Source: Herbiconiux sp.
GTDB lineage: Bacteria; Actinomycetota; Actinomycetes; Actinomycetales; Microbacteriaceae
Direction of reading: 5' to 3'
DNA: 58,701 bases
NCBI RefSeq assembly: GCF_023264895.1
Contig: NZ_JAHFUY010000017.1
Coordinates: forward strand, 1 to 58,701
Positions 1-8,228 of this stretch are shown piece after piece. Numbering within the stretch: the stretch's first letter is position 1; every line of letters starts with the position of its first letter. Both the position numbers and the translations under genes were made by a program. Under the pieces are notes generated by a model. It searched no databases. It was not told where the DNA came from and saw only the letters and a list, made by a program, of their open reading frames with translations.

Positions 1-382
1 CCTCGAGCGCCCCGAGCTCCCTGGCAAGGGTGAGGGCGGTGCGGTCGATGCCGTCGGAGGTGGTGAACAGCGCCACACCGAACCGGCGGGCGAGCTCGAT
101 CACCGACTCCGAGAACGACTGCTCCGAGACGATCAACGCCACCGCCCGCCGCTCCCAGGCGTACCGCAAGGCCACCGACACCACCCAGCCGCCGAGCGCC
201 AGCTCTTCGGCGAGCAGCACGATGCTGTCGGGACCCACCTCCAGAATCTGCTCCACCCGGGTGATCAAGGAGATGTCGCGCACCGACTGGGCTGACGACG
301 GGATGTGATGACCGGTGAGACCGGCGCTGTCGTGGGCCACCAGCAGATCGCGCATACTCACTCCGCGCCTCATCGCGCTCAT
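1..382 (-). CDS. PucR-like transcriptional regulator, N-terminal part (cut by window edge)
   Basis: About 127 N-terminal residues are visible, reading off the left edge. The fold-like pattern (an early VRDISLITRVEQI stretch, then GGWVVSVALRYAW and alternating hydrophobic strands with FGVALFTT) resembles the N-terminal sensory domain of PucR/CdaR-type activators; the diagnostic C-terminal helix-turn-helix lies outside the window. The ATG at 382 overlaps the stop of the DUF917 gene as ATGA and is preceded by AGGG; a second in-frame ATG lies at 373. Being last in the hydantoinase operon, it is inferred to be the pathway regulator. PucR neighbours are common for DUF917/HyuA loci. Family assignment is moderate because only one domain is seen. 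Confidence 0.6.
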   Translation of the reverse strand, partial: MSAMRRGVSMRDLLVAHDSAGLTGHHIPSSAQSVRDISLITRVEQILEVGPDSIVLLAEELALGGWVVSVALRYAWERRAVALIVSEQSFSESVIELARRFGVALFTTSDGIDRTALTLARELGALE

Positions 383-1467
383 CGCGCCCTCCCACCTCTC
401 ACGGGGCCGACCACGTTCATGGCCATCGGTTCGACCAGGGCCCGGCCCGCGGCGGTGTACCACTGAGCCGCCGCCGGGAAGGTGATGAGGTCGAGCTTGT
501 TGCCCACCCACAGGTCGTCGAGGCCGGCGACACTCGCGTCTTCTGGCCGCACCAGCGTGATCACATCGGGCATGACCGCCTGGATGGCACCGTCGACGAT
601 CATCATGAGGATCTCGTTCTGGATCTCGAGCCGCACGATGCGACCCTGCGCCTCGTCGACGAGAGTGGCGCTGGAGGGTCGGTCGGGAAGACCGGGGACC
701 GACGGCCGGGAGAGTCCTTCGACGTCGGTCACACGCGCGCGGATCACCTTGCGGATGCCCAGCAGCGAGGTCAACCGCACGTACTTCTGCTGCGTGTGCA
801 GTGAGGAGTCGAGGATCTGCCCGATCTCGATCAGTCGGGTGATACTGCCCACCACTCCGTGCTCGCCGAGCTGCGCTGCTGTCACCGGATAGGAGGCCGT
901 GGCAGCCCAGCCACCGAGCTCCGAGGCCAGCGCGCGCACGATCCGTTCCGCGCGGGCGGGGGCGAAGACGTCGACGACGGCCGTCTCCCCCGTAGGCCCG
1001 GTGAGTGCGATCGGCCCGGCGCTCAGCCCGGCCAGGGCGAGCGTCGTCTGGCTGACCAGCGGGAGAACCCGGCCCATCGGGTCGGCATCCACGAGCGGGA
1101 GCCCTGTCCGCAAGGCCACGCTCACCGCAACCATCGCGTTCACACTCGCTGCCGCAAGGGGGAAAACGCCCTGGAGGGGAACCCCGAGGCGCTCCTGAAG
1201 CAGCGCGATCGCCGTCTCGAACTCGTCGCCGACGGGAATCATCTCCGAGAACATCAGGCCCTGGTTCACGAAGCCGATCGAGGTCGTCATCGCCGCAGGG
1301 TCCAGGCTGCCCACCGGGGCGAGAACCGGACCACCGCCACGCAGCTCGAGCAGCGCAAGGGTCATGTCGCGGTACTGCTTCGAGCTCTCGTGATCGATGG
1401 TGCACGCCACGAACATCGCCCCCGTGCACAGGTGGCCCACGTCGGCCGCGTTGAGACGGCGGCTCAT
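379..1467 (-). CDS. DUF917 family protein (S-methyl thiohydantoin desulfurase-like)
   Basis: A 362-residue protein with the full family length (about 360). It opens MSRRLNAADVGHLCTG, where the family typically has a DIxxLAxGAxxLGxGGGG segment; here GTGAMFVACTIDH replaces the glycine-rich stretch. The rest keeps the family pattern: GGGPVLAPVGSLDP, GVFPLAAASVNAMVAVSVALRTGLPLVDADPMGR and a C-terminal VTLVRPEDASVAGLDDLWVG-like region. DUF917 proteins are linked to hydantoin or thiohydantoin breakdown and usually sit beside a HyuA-like partner, as here. The start at 1467 overlaps the stop of the upstream HyuA-like gene (ATGA), so the two are translationally coupled. The in-frame sequence upstream of this Met is not protein-like, which decides the start. 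The exact reaction is not known from sequence. Confidence 0.8.
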   Translation of the reverse strand: MSRRLNAADVGHLCTGAMFVACTIDHESSKQYRDMTLALLELRGGGPVLAPVGSLDPAAMTTSIGFVNQGLMFSEMIPVGDEFETAIALLQERLGVPLQGVFPLAAASVNAMVAVSVALRTGLPLVDADPMGRVLPLVSQTTLALAGLSAGPIALTGPTGETAVVDVFAPARAERIVRALASELGGWAATASYPVTAAQLGEHGVVGSITRLIEIGQILDSSLHTQQKYVRLTSLLGIRKVIRARVTDVEGLSRPSVPGLPDRPSSATLVDEAQGRIVRLEIQNEILMMIVDGAIQAVMPDVITLVRPEDASVAGLDDLWVGNKLDLITFPAAAQWYTAAGRALVEPMAMNVVGPVRGGRAR

Positions 1468-2768
1468 GCTCGGCGCTCCTCGAGGCGGGCGCCGGACGGG
1501 AACCCGGATGCGTCGGTGTCGGCCATTCCGCGCACGCGCACGCGGATCATCTGCGCCTCGCCGTAGGTCGTGGCGAGCACGCGGGACTCCGTGATGCGCA
1601 CGCCTGCCGGAAGCGCACCCCACGACACGAGATTGGCCCTGGCGATCGCCTCGCCCTCTGCGAGCACCCGCTCGATGTCGTCGGCCCCGACCACCCTGGC
1701 CACGCGATTGTGCCAGTACGACACCGGCGCGACGGCGGCGCCGACCGCGACCAGATCGTCGTCGGTGACCAGTGTCGGTGCGATGCCGAAGGATTCGAGT
1801 TCGCTCTCCGCCCCCTGCACCAGAACCGTCACCGGGGGCTCCGCCGAACCGGAGAGGAGAAGGTCGGTGAGGGGAACGACATGGGCCACGCTCGAGGCGA
1901 GCGAGATGCCGCCGCGGAGCACGGCCCGGCTGACCACCGAGGGCAGGCCATCGACGAACTCGCCGATCCGCACAGCCCCTGGCCGGGCGACGATGATCCG
2001 CGCGTCGGGACGACGGGCGAGTTCGGCGGCACCCAGCATCTCGGCCGCGAGATCGGCGCAGATCGAGTGCACCGGCGTGATGGCGAGTCGCGACAGCGGT
2101 GTGCAACCGCCCTCGTTCGTGGCGACGAAGGCCCGCACACCCTCGCCGAGGCCCTGGCCGACGGCATCCGCGAGGCTCGCTGCGAGCTGTTCCGCACCCG
2201 CGAGCAGCACCGCATTCAGCACGGCGGTGAATTCCCGCACGAGGAGGCTGTCGCTGTAGAACGTGCTCGACTCGGTGATGCTGCCCACCGCCACCGTGGA
2301 ACGGAGCAGCTCGGCCGCGCGGTGCTCGTGCTCGGGGTTGACCGCCGCGCCTGCAGCCGACACGACGAGGTGCGATCCGGCATCCATTCCCGCCGACAAC
2401 CGCGACAGCTCCTCCTCGCCCAGCGGCACGAGCTCATGCCCGAGAGCGTTGTGCCCCCCGCTGACGTGGGCGATCTCGACGGGGATGCCCTCGGCCGGCC
2501 AGAGATGGCGACGCGGTTCCCGTGGCCGCCTCGGCTCGATCAGGACGGAGACGACCGAAGCGTCCACTTCTCGGTCGAGTGCGCCGCTGACCTCGAAGAC
2601 CACTGCGGAAACGGGCTCCGAACCGTCACCGGCGAGCAGCGCCAGAGTGTCGGCCACGACACGGGTCCGGCCGCCGCTCGCGGCGCTCCGCGCGCGACTG
2701 AACCGGCCGTCTGCGTGCGCAGCGACGGCGGAGACCTCGTCGCGAGTCACGCGCACGCCGATTCGCAT
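1464..2768 (-). CDS. Divergent hydantoinase/oxoprolinase (HyuA-like) protein
   Basis: A 434-residue HyuA-like protein, shorter than the 510-680 of ordinary members. The order of motifs follows the DUF917-associated HyuA subgroup: a GCTPLSRLAITPVHSICAD stretch in the middle, ARIIVARPGAVRIGEF, and near the C-terminus AVGAAVAPVSYWHNRVARVVG, matching the family's ANAxGAAxxxVS signature. The N-terminal phosphate loop normally written DxGGTxTD is replaced by MRIGVRVTRDEVSAVA, so the nucleotide-binding site looks lost. AAGGA precedes the ATG. It overlaps the DUF917 gene by 4 bp, suggesting the two form a complex. It may be a structural partner rather than an ATP-dependent ring opener; that is inference. 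Confidence 0.7.
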   Translation of the reverse strand: MRIGVRVTRDEVSAVAAHADGRFSRARSAASGGRTRVVADTLALLAGDGSEPVSAVVFEVSGALDREVDASVVSVLIEPRRPREPRRHLWPAEGIPVEIAHVSGGHNALGHELVPLGEEELSRLSAGMDAGSHLVVSAAGAAVNPEHEHRAAELLRSTVAVGSITESSTFYSDSLLVREFTAVLNAVLLAGAEQLAASLADAVGQGLGEGVRAFVATNEGGCTPLSRLAITPVHSICADLAAEMLGAAELARRPDARIIVARPGAVRIGEFVDGLPSVVSRAVLRGGISLASSVAHVVPLTDLLLSGSAEPPVTVLVQGAESELESFGIAPTLVTDDDLVAVGAAVAPVSYWHNRVARVVGADDIERVLAEGEAIARANLVSWGALPAGVRITESRVLATTYGEAQMIRVRVRGMADTDASGFPSGARLEERRA

Positions 2769-2831
2769 CTCATCCTTCCGCGCCGCCGTCGGGTCGTTGG
2801 GTGGTGCTCTATTGTCGCTCGCCCGGCACCG

Positions 2832-3812
2832 TCACCCGCGTGAGCGCCTCGACCGACGGGAGAGCCAGGAGTCGGCCGCCACCGCGACCAGGATCAGCAC
2901 ACCGGTGACGACCTGCTGGTAGGTGGTGTCCCAGCGCAGCAAATTGAACCCGTTGCCGATCACAGTGAGGATGATGACCCCCACGACCGTGCGCCAGACT
3001 GCCCCGGCGCCACCGAGGATGCTCGTGCCACCGATGACGACGGCCGCGATCGCCGTGAGCTCCATGCCGATGCCCATCGAGGGCTGGGCGGAGCCGGCAC
3101 GGGAGGCGAGCACCATACCGGCCGCCGCCGCGCAGACGCCGTTGATCGCGAACACCGAGATGTGGATCAACGGGGTGCGCACACCGCTCAGCCGCGCGGC
3201 TTCCGCATTGCCGCCGACGGCGTAGACCCGGCGACCGAAGGTCGTTCCCCAGAGCACCAGGCCGAGCACCACCGCCGTGACCGCGAACAGGATCGTTCCG
3301 CCCGACACCCCGTCGAGCACCGGGAGCGCCCAGACCCTGAAGGCCTCGAGCTGGTCGCTCGTGACGGACAGGATCGCCCCACCGGTCAGCACGATCGCGA
3401 CACCACGGTAGATGATGCTGATGGCCAGGGAGCCGATGAACGAGTTCACCCGGGTGATGACGATCATGGTTCCCGTGATCGTGCCGAGGATCGCCCCGAC
3501 GGCGAGCGCCAGGATGAATCCGACGACGACACCGAACTGGGTGGTGAGGAAGACCCCGGCGATCGCGGAGACGGCGAGCGTGGCCGACGAGGAGAGGTCG
3601 AACACTCCCGAGACGATGCACAGCGTCGCGCCCACGGCGAGAAGGCCGATCACCACGGCCTGATCGAGCAGGTTCACGATGTTCTGGCTGGTGAGGAAGG
3701 TGGTCGTCGAAAGGCTCAGGTAGACGACGATGGCGAGGAGGCCGCCCAGGATGCCGAAGTCCTTGAAGTCGACGCGGCGCCGGCGCGGGGGCGTTGCTGT
3801 GTCCGTTGTCAT
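2832..3812 (-). CDS. Ribose-type (RbsC-like) ABC transporter permease
   Basis: A 326-residue integral membrane protein with about nine hydrophobic segments and the hallmarks of the branched-chain/ribose permease family: GLLAVGATLCIVSGVFDLSSS near the N-terminus, NSFIGSLA in the middle, the cytoplasmic loop FGRRVYAVGGNAEAARLSG, and AVVIGGTSILGGAGAVWRTVVG near the end. The start at 3812 is chosen because AGGAG (3822-3826) stands 9 nt before it; the in-frame ATG at 3821 directly abuts that sequence. It forms the membrane channel for the binding protein and ATPase encoded just upstream. The substrate is inferred to be the compound attacked by the Hyu proteins. Confidence 0.9.
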   Translation of the reverse strand: MTTDTATPPRRRRVDFKDFGILGGLLAIVVYLSLSTTTFLTSQNIVNLLDQAVVIGLLAVGATLCIVSGVFDLSSSATLAVSAIAGVFLTTQFGVVVGFILALAVGAILGTITGTMIVITRVNSFIGSLAISIIYRGVAIVLTGGAILSVTSDQLEAFRVWALPVLDGVSGGTILFAVTAVVLGLVLWGTTFGRRVYAVGGNAEAARLSGVRTPLIHISVFAINGVCAAAAGMVLASRAGSAQPSMGIGMELTAIAAVVIGGTSILGGAGAVWRTVVGVIILTVIGNGFNLLRWDTTYQQVVTGVLILVAVAADSWLSRRSRRSRG

Positions 3813-3824
3813 GGTTGTCATCTC

Positions 3825-5327
3825 CTAGAGGAAGGCGGCGGACATGATGTCCTCGCGGTCAGCGGGGCTGGGGAACTCGGCGACGACCCGTCCCGCACGC
3901 AGCACGAGGATCCGGTGCGACAGGGCCATCACCTCCTCGAGCTCGGAACTGACCACGATCACGGCGGTGCCGGCCGCGGCGAGGTCGAGGATCAGGTTGT
4001 GGATGTTGACCTTGGCGCCGATGTCGACGCCTCGAGTGGGTTCGTCGATGAGGAAGACCTCCGGCGGCGTGACAAGCCACTTGCCGAAGAGCGCCTTCTG
4101 CTGATTGCCGCCTGACAGCGCTCCGACCGGCACGTGTCGCACGCTGCCACGCACGTCGACCATCGCGACGACGCGGTCGACCGCAGACGCCTCGGCACCC
4201 TGGCGCACGATGCCGCCGATCTGACGTCCGCCCAGTGAGGGCAGGGCGATGTTCTCGGCAGTGGTCCGGCGCAGCACCAACCCCTCGTCCTTGCGCGATT
4301 CCGGCACCAGGGCGAGACCGCGGTCGATCATCCGGCGGATCGTCGCCCGGCGCACCGGAACCCCCGAGACCGACACGCGGCCCGCGGTGATGCGATCGGC
4401 ACCGAAGAGCGCCCGGAGCGTCTCGGATCGGCCGCTGCCGACCAGACCGGCCAGACCGAGGATCTCGCCACGGCGCACCTCCAGGCTGACGTCGAGGATC
4501 CGGTCGTTGGTGAGCCCCTCCGCCTTGAGCACCACCGGGGCGGAATCCGCGAGGGGGGCCGGAGTCCGCGACAGGGCGGTGACCTCACGACCCACCATCA
4601 GCCGCACGAGCGAGTCGCTGGTGTGAGCGGATGCGTCCTCGGTGGCGATCTGGGCTCCGTCGCGGAGCACGGTGATGCGGTCGGCGATGCCGAGCACCTC
4701 CTCGAGGAAATGCGACACGATCACGATCGTCGTGCCCCGGGCGGCGAGAGTGCGCAGCACCTCCAGGAGCTGCTCGGTCTCGGCCTCCGCCAAGGCGGCG
4801 GTGGGCTCGTCCAGGCACAGCACGCGTGAACCGCGAGCGAGTGCCTTGAGGATCTCGACCTGCTGTGCCTTCCCGAGCGGCAGCGAGGCGACCAGCGCGT
4901 GCGGATCCAGATCGAACCCGACCTCGCCGCAGAGTTCGTCGAAGCGGCGCCGGTCGGCGGCCGGTGTCGCGAATCCGGCCGCGTTGGCCCAGCCGCCCAA
5001 GAAGACGTTCTCGAGCACGGTGCGCTGCGGCACGAGCGCGAGTTCCTGCGAGATCAATGAGACGCCATGGGCGATCGAGTCCCGCGGGCTGGAGAGCCGT
5101 GTCGGCACGCCGTCGAAGAGCACGGCTCCTGCGTCGGCCGTGATCGCACCGCCCAGGATCTTGAGCAAGGTCGACTTGCCGGCGCCGTTCTCGCCGAGGA
5201 GGCCGTGGATCTCGCCCGGGGCGATCTCGAACGAGATGCCGCGCAGCACCGAGATGCCGTTGTACGACTTGCCGACCCCGTCGAGCGCGAGCACCGGGGT
5301 GCTGGTGAGCGTCGTGGGCTTTCCCAT
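3825..5327 (-). CDS. Ribose-type (RbsA-like) ABC transporter ATP-binding protein, double cassette
   Basis: A 500-residue protein with two fused ATPase domains. The first has GLLGENGAGKSTLLKIL (Walker A, about residues 37-53), signature LPLGKAQQVEILKAL and Walker B LCLDEPTAAL. The second has the degenerate P-loop LAGLVGSGRSETLRALFGA, signature ALSGGNQQKALFGKWL and Walker B FLIDEPTRGVD. This layout is typical of carbohydrate/nucleoside-type importers. The start at 5327 (MGKPTTL) is supported by AAAGGGA just upstream; the longer in-frame extension crosses a stem-loop. The stop overlaps the ribosome site of the permease gene, consistent with coupled translation. Confidence 0.93.
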   Translation of the reverse strand: MGKPTTLTSTPVLALDGVGKSYNGISVLRGISFEIAPGEIHGLLGENGAGKSTLLKILGGAITADAGAVLFDGVPTRLSSPRDSIAHGVSLISQELALVPQRTVLENVFLGGWANAAGFATPAADRRRFDELCGEVGFDLDPHALVASLPLGKAQQVEILKALARGSRVLCLDEPTAALAEAETEQLLEVLRTLAARGTTIVIVSHFLEEVLGIADRITVLRDGAQIATEDASAHTSDSLVRLMVGREVTALSRTPAPLADSAPVVLKAEGLTNDRILDVSLEVRRGEILGLAGLVGSGRSETLRALFGADRITAGRVSVSGVPVRRATIRRMIDRGLALVPESRKDEGLVLRRTTAENIALPSLGGRQIGGIVRQGAEASAVDRVVAMVDVRGSVRHVPVGALSGGNQQKALFGKWLVTPPEVFLIDEPTRGVDIGAKVNIHNLILDLAAAGTAVIVVSSELEEVMALSHRILVLRAGRVVAEFPSPADREDIMSAAFL

Positions 5328-5364
5328 CGATGGTCCCTTTCGTGATCCGTGGCGGAACGGACGT

Positions 5365-5404
5365 TCCCTCCGGTGGAACTCGCCTTCGCGGTCCACCGGA
5401 GGGA
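5365..5404 (-). terminator. Long perfect stem-loop between binding-protein and ATPase genes
   Basis: The 13-bp arms TCCCTCCGGTGGA (5365-5377) and TCCACCGGAGGGA (5392-5404) are perfectly complementary around a 14-nt loop. There is no T-tract. Sitting right after the stop of the binding-protein gene in a co-directional operon, it probably protects the upstream message or attenuates read-through, giving more binding protein than transporter core. The function is inferred from position. Confidence 0.65.
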
Positions 5405-5417
5405 GACGCCGAGACGA

Positions 5418-6422
5418 TCAGTCGTCGTAGGTCGCTTCGAAGCCCTCGAGGTTCTCCGCGGTGCCGATCCCCTTGCTGGGGGTCAGATCAGCCTCGGAGA
5501 TGGCCACCTCGACGTCTTCACCCTGGTGCTTCTTGATGCCCAGCTCCGCAGCCGTCTCGCCGTTGAGGTAGAGATCGAGCGTATAGGTGGCGAACCAGTC
5601 GCCGCTGCGCACCGCCTCGATGGCCTGACGCGAGGAACCGTTGCCGATGAACAGCACCGGGCTGTCCGGTCCCGCCGCGAGCCGAGCGCCACCGACCGCC
5701 TGCGACGAACCGATCACGACGTCGACATCCGGGTTGGCGGTGATGATGTCCTGGAAGGCGGCCTGGCCGGCATCCGCCGTGTACCCGCCCTCGACCTGCG
5801 CCACGACCTCGGCGCCACCTGCGGTGAGCGTGTCCACGACGGCCTGGGTGCGGGCATTGTCCAGCGGCAGGGCTCGGAAGCCCTCCATGTACCCCACCTG
5901 ACACGGGTCGGCCTTCGCCTCCTCGCAGGCGAGCAGGCCCATCTCGCCGAGCTTCTCACCGTTGACCACGGCGGGATCGACGATGGAGATCGCACCGTCG
6001 ATCTGCGGCTCGACAGTCTCGAAGTCGGGGCCGACGGCCGTGAACTCCGTGACGACCGTGATGCCGGCCGCGATCGCCTCTTCGAGGGGGCGCTGCACGA
6101 CGAGGTTGTCGTTGGCCTGGATGATGATGATGTCGTACTGGCCGGAGGTCACGGCATCCGTGACCTGCTGGGCCTGGAGCTGGCCGTCGAAGTTCGAGTC
6201 GACGAACTCCGAGGTCGCGCCCAGCTCCTCGGCCTTCGCCTCGACACCGTCGTAGACGCCCTGAGCGAAGGAGTTGGCGGCGGCGAAACCGAAGAAGCCG
6301 ATGCTCAGCTGCTCGTCGTCTCCACTGTCAGCGGAGGGCTCGGGGCCTGACCCGGCGCAGCCGGCCAGGAGGGCGACCGTGGCCAGGGCCAGGCCGGGGA
6401 CTGCGAAGTATTTCGTCTTCAT
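5418..6422 (-). CDS. Sugar-type periplasmic-binding lipoprotein of ABC importer
   Basis: A 334-residue secreted lipoprotein: MKTKY, a hydrophobic core and lipobox LLAGC, cleaved before Cys22. The mature part follows the RbsB/type 1 binding-protein fold: LSIGFFGFAAANSFAQGVYDGVEAKAEELG, then DGQLQAQQVTDAVTSGQYDIIIIQANDN, VDVVIGSSQAVGGARLA in the second lobe, and VRSGDWFATYTLD before the C-terminus. It captures the substrate at the cell surface for the RbsA/RbsC-like pair encoded downstream. It lies between hyuB and the transporter core in the same direction, so the ligand is likely the Hyu substrate. The ligand cannot be read from sequence. Confidence 0.9.
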   Translation of the reverse strand: MKTKYFAVPGLALATVALLAGCAGSGPEPSADSGDDEQLSIGFFGFAAANSFAQGVYDGVEAKAEELGATSEFVDSNFDGQLQAQQVTDAVTSGQYDIIIIQANDNLVVQRPLEEAIAAGITVVTEFTAVGPDFETVEPQIDGAISIVDPAVVNGEKLGEMGLLACEEAKADPCQVGYMEGFRALPLDNARTQAVVDTLTAGGAEVVAQVEGGYTADAGQAAFQDIITANPDVDVVIGSSQAVGGARLAAGPDSPVLFIGNGSSRQAIEAVRSGDWFATYTLDLYLNGETAAELGIKKHQGEDVEVAISEADLTPSKGIGTAENLEGFEATYDD

Positions 6423-6498
6423 GGCAGATATCGCTTCCTCGTGTGAGTGTGTCGTGATGGGGCGGGATGTGTTGCGGGGTGAACGTCAGGGGTGGGCT

Positions 6499-8226
6499 TC
6501 AGGATGTCGACTTCAGGACGTTGTGGGTGTAGCCGTAGTCCGACTGCGCCTGCTCGGCGGAGACGAACCCGTTCTCCACGTCGTAGCGCACGGCCTCGAG
6601 ATCGCGCTCCTCGGGGTTTCCGTAGCCGCCTCCGCCGCCGACGGCCAAGCGGATGATCGTGCCCTTCACCGCTGGCCGGGCATTGACCTTCAGCGTGCGG
6701 AACTCCTCAGGCGTCCCGGGATCGATGACCACCTCCGGGCCCACGGCGTCATCTCCGCCGAACAAGCCCCAGGCCGGAGTCGTGGAGCGTTCGAACCAGA
6801 GGCCGAACACGCCGTCGGCGAGGAACTCGTACTCGCGGATCACACCGTTGCCACCGCGCCAGCGCCCGGCCCCACCCGAGTCGGGGCGGATCGAGTACTC
6901 GCGGATCCGGAACGGCCACTTCGTCTCGACCATCTCGATCGGGAAGTCCTGGAGCGAACCGTTGACGTTGTTGATCAGGGCCGACTCGCCGTCCGCCCCC
7001 TCCCACGCTCCCCAGCCGCCGAGGGTGGCCTCCATCGACACCCAGTTGCGACCGACCCGCGGATCGAACCCGGCGCTGGTGATGATCATCGAATCCCCGT
7101 GGCTCGCGGCGGCGACCCGGTCGGGCAGAGCAGGGGCCAGCGCGCGCGAGACCATGTCGATCAGCATGCCCAGATGGGAGAAGTACCACTGACAGGCGGC
7201 GGGGGCGACCGCACCGAGCACGGAGCCCTCGCGCACCTTCACCGTCAGCGGCCGGAAGGATCCGCCGTTGGAGTTCGTCTCAGGGCTCACCAGGATCTTG
7301 TACCCGACGCGCAGAGCCGAGATGGCCTGCGCGACGCCGCAGTTCACGGGGCCTTGGGTCTGATCGGCCGACTCCGTGACGTCGAACTCGATCTGGTTGC
7401 CCGAGACCGTGACCGTCAGTTTGATGGGGATGGGCACGTCGAGCGTGATGCCGTCATTGTCGAGGTAGCCCTCGGCCGAGTAGACGCCGTCGGGGATCTC
7501 CCGCACTCGCTCGAGCTCGAGCTCTTCGGTCTGACGGAAGATCTCGTCCCGCGCGGCCTCGATCACGTCGAGGCCGTACTTGCGCACGAGCTCCTGCATC
7601 CGGATGGATCCCATCCGCAGGGCCGCGATCATCGCGTGCATGTCACCGACGGTCTGGTAGGGGAAGCGGGTGTTCGTCTGGATCAGCTCGACCACATCCG
7701 TCTCCACCCCCTGGGAGATGAGCTTCACAGGGCCCATCCGGAACCCCTCCTGGAAGATGTCGGTGGAGTCCATCGAGGCTCCGACGTCCTTTCCGCCCAT
7801 GTCCATCCAGTGGGCGCGGGTGGCCGAGAACCCGACCAGCACCCCGTCCACGAAGACGGGCGCGAAAATGGTGACGTCGTTGAGGTGGGTGCCGCCGATG
7901 TAGGCGTCGTTCAGGATCCAGACGTCGTCGTCACGCCACACGTCGCGCCCGTACTTCTCCTCGACCGCCTTCGAGCAGGTCTCGATGTTGCCGAGGAAGA
8001 GGGGAAGCCCGGCAGACTGCCCGAGCACCTGATGGTGCTTGTCGAGCAGGGCGACGACGCAGTCGCCGCCCTCATAGATGATCATCGAGTACGCCGAGCG
8101 GATGAGCGTGGCGTTCATGTCCTCCGCGGCGCTCGTCAGGGCATTCCGCAGGATCTCGACGGTGACGGGGTCGACCGTGACCGGGTCGACGGTGACCGGG
8201 GATGCGGTGGCGGTGGTGGACGTCAT
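6499..8226 (-). CDS. hyuB: Hydantoinase B/oxoprolinase family protein
   Basis: A 575-residue protein of normal HyuB length. It opens with VEILRNALTSAAEDMNATLIRSAYS, continues DCVVALLDKHHQVLGQ, and has WILNDAYIGGTHLNDVTIFAPVF, the HWMDMGGK segment, GPVNCGVAQAISALRVGYK and near the C-terminus PDSGGAGRWRGGNGVIREYE plus GGGGGYGNPEERD, all family signatures. HyuB works with HyuA as the ATP-dependent amide-ring opening complex acting on hydantoins, 5-oxoproline or related lactams. The start is 2 nt after the hyuA stop, so the two are coupled. The extreme N-terminus carries a threefold PVTVD repeat encoded by 15-bp DNA repeats. Confidence 0.92.
   Translation of the reverse strand: MTSTTATASPVTVDPVTVDPVTVEILRNALTSAAEDMNATLIRSAYSMIIYEGGDCVVALLDKHHQVLGQSAGLPLFLGNIETCSKAVEEKYGRDVWRDDDVWILNDAYIGGTHLNDVTIFAPVFVDGVLVGFSATRAHWMDMGGKDVGASMDSTDIFQEGFRMGPVKLISQGVETDVVELIQTNTRFPYQTVGDMHAMIAALRMGSIRMQELVRKYGLDVIEAARDEIFRQTEELELERVREIPDGVYSAEGYLDNDGITLDVPIPIKLTVTVSGNQIEFDVTESADQTQGPVNCGVAQAISALRVGYKILVSPETNSNGGSFRPLTVKVREGSVLGAVAPAACQWYFSHLGMLIDMVSRALAPALPDRVAAASHGDSMIITSAGFDPRVGRNWVSMEATLGGWGAWEGADGESALINNVNGSLQDFPIEMVETKWPFRIREYSIRPDSGGAGRWRGGNGVIREYEFLADGVFGLWFERSTTPAWGLFGGDDAVGPEVVIDPGTPEEFRTLKVNARPAVKGTIIRLAVGGGGGYGNPEERDLEAVRYDVENGFVSAEQAQSDYGYTHNVLKSTS
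8157..8201 (-). repeat. Three tandem 15-bp repeats inside the hyuB N-terminus
   Basis: Three consecutive 15-bp units (8157-8171, 8172-8186, 8187-8201) differ at one or two positions and encode a repeated PVTVD peptide just after the start of hyuB. They keep the reading frame, so copy-number change would lengthen or shorten a flexible N-terminal tail without disrupting the enzyme. Confidence 0.8.
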
Positions 8227-8228
8227 GT

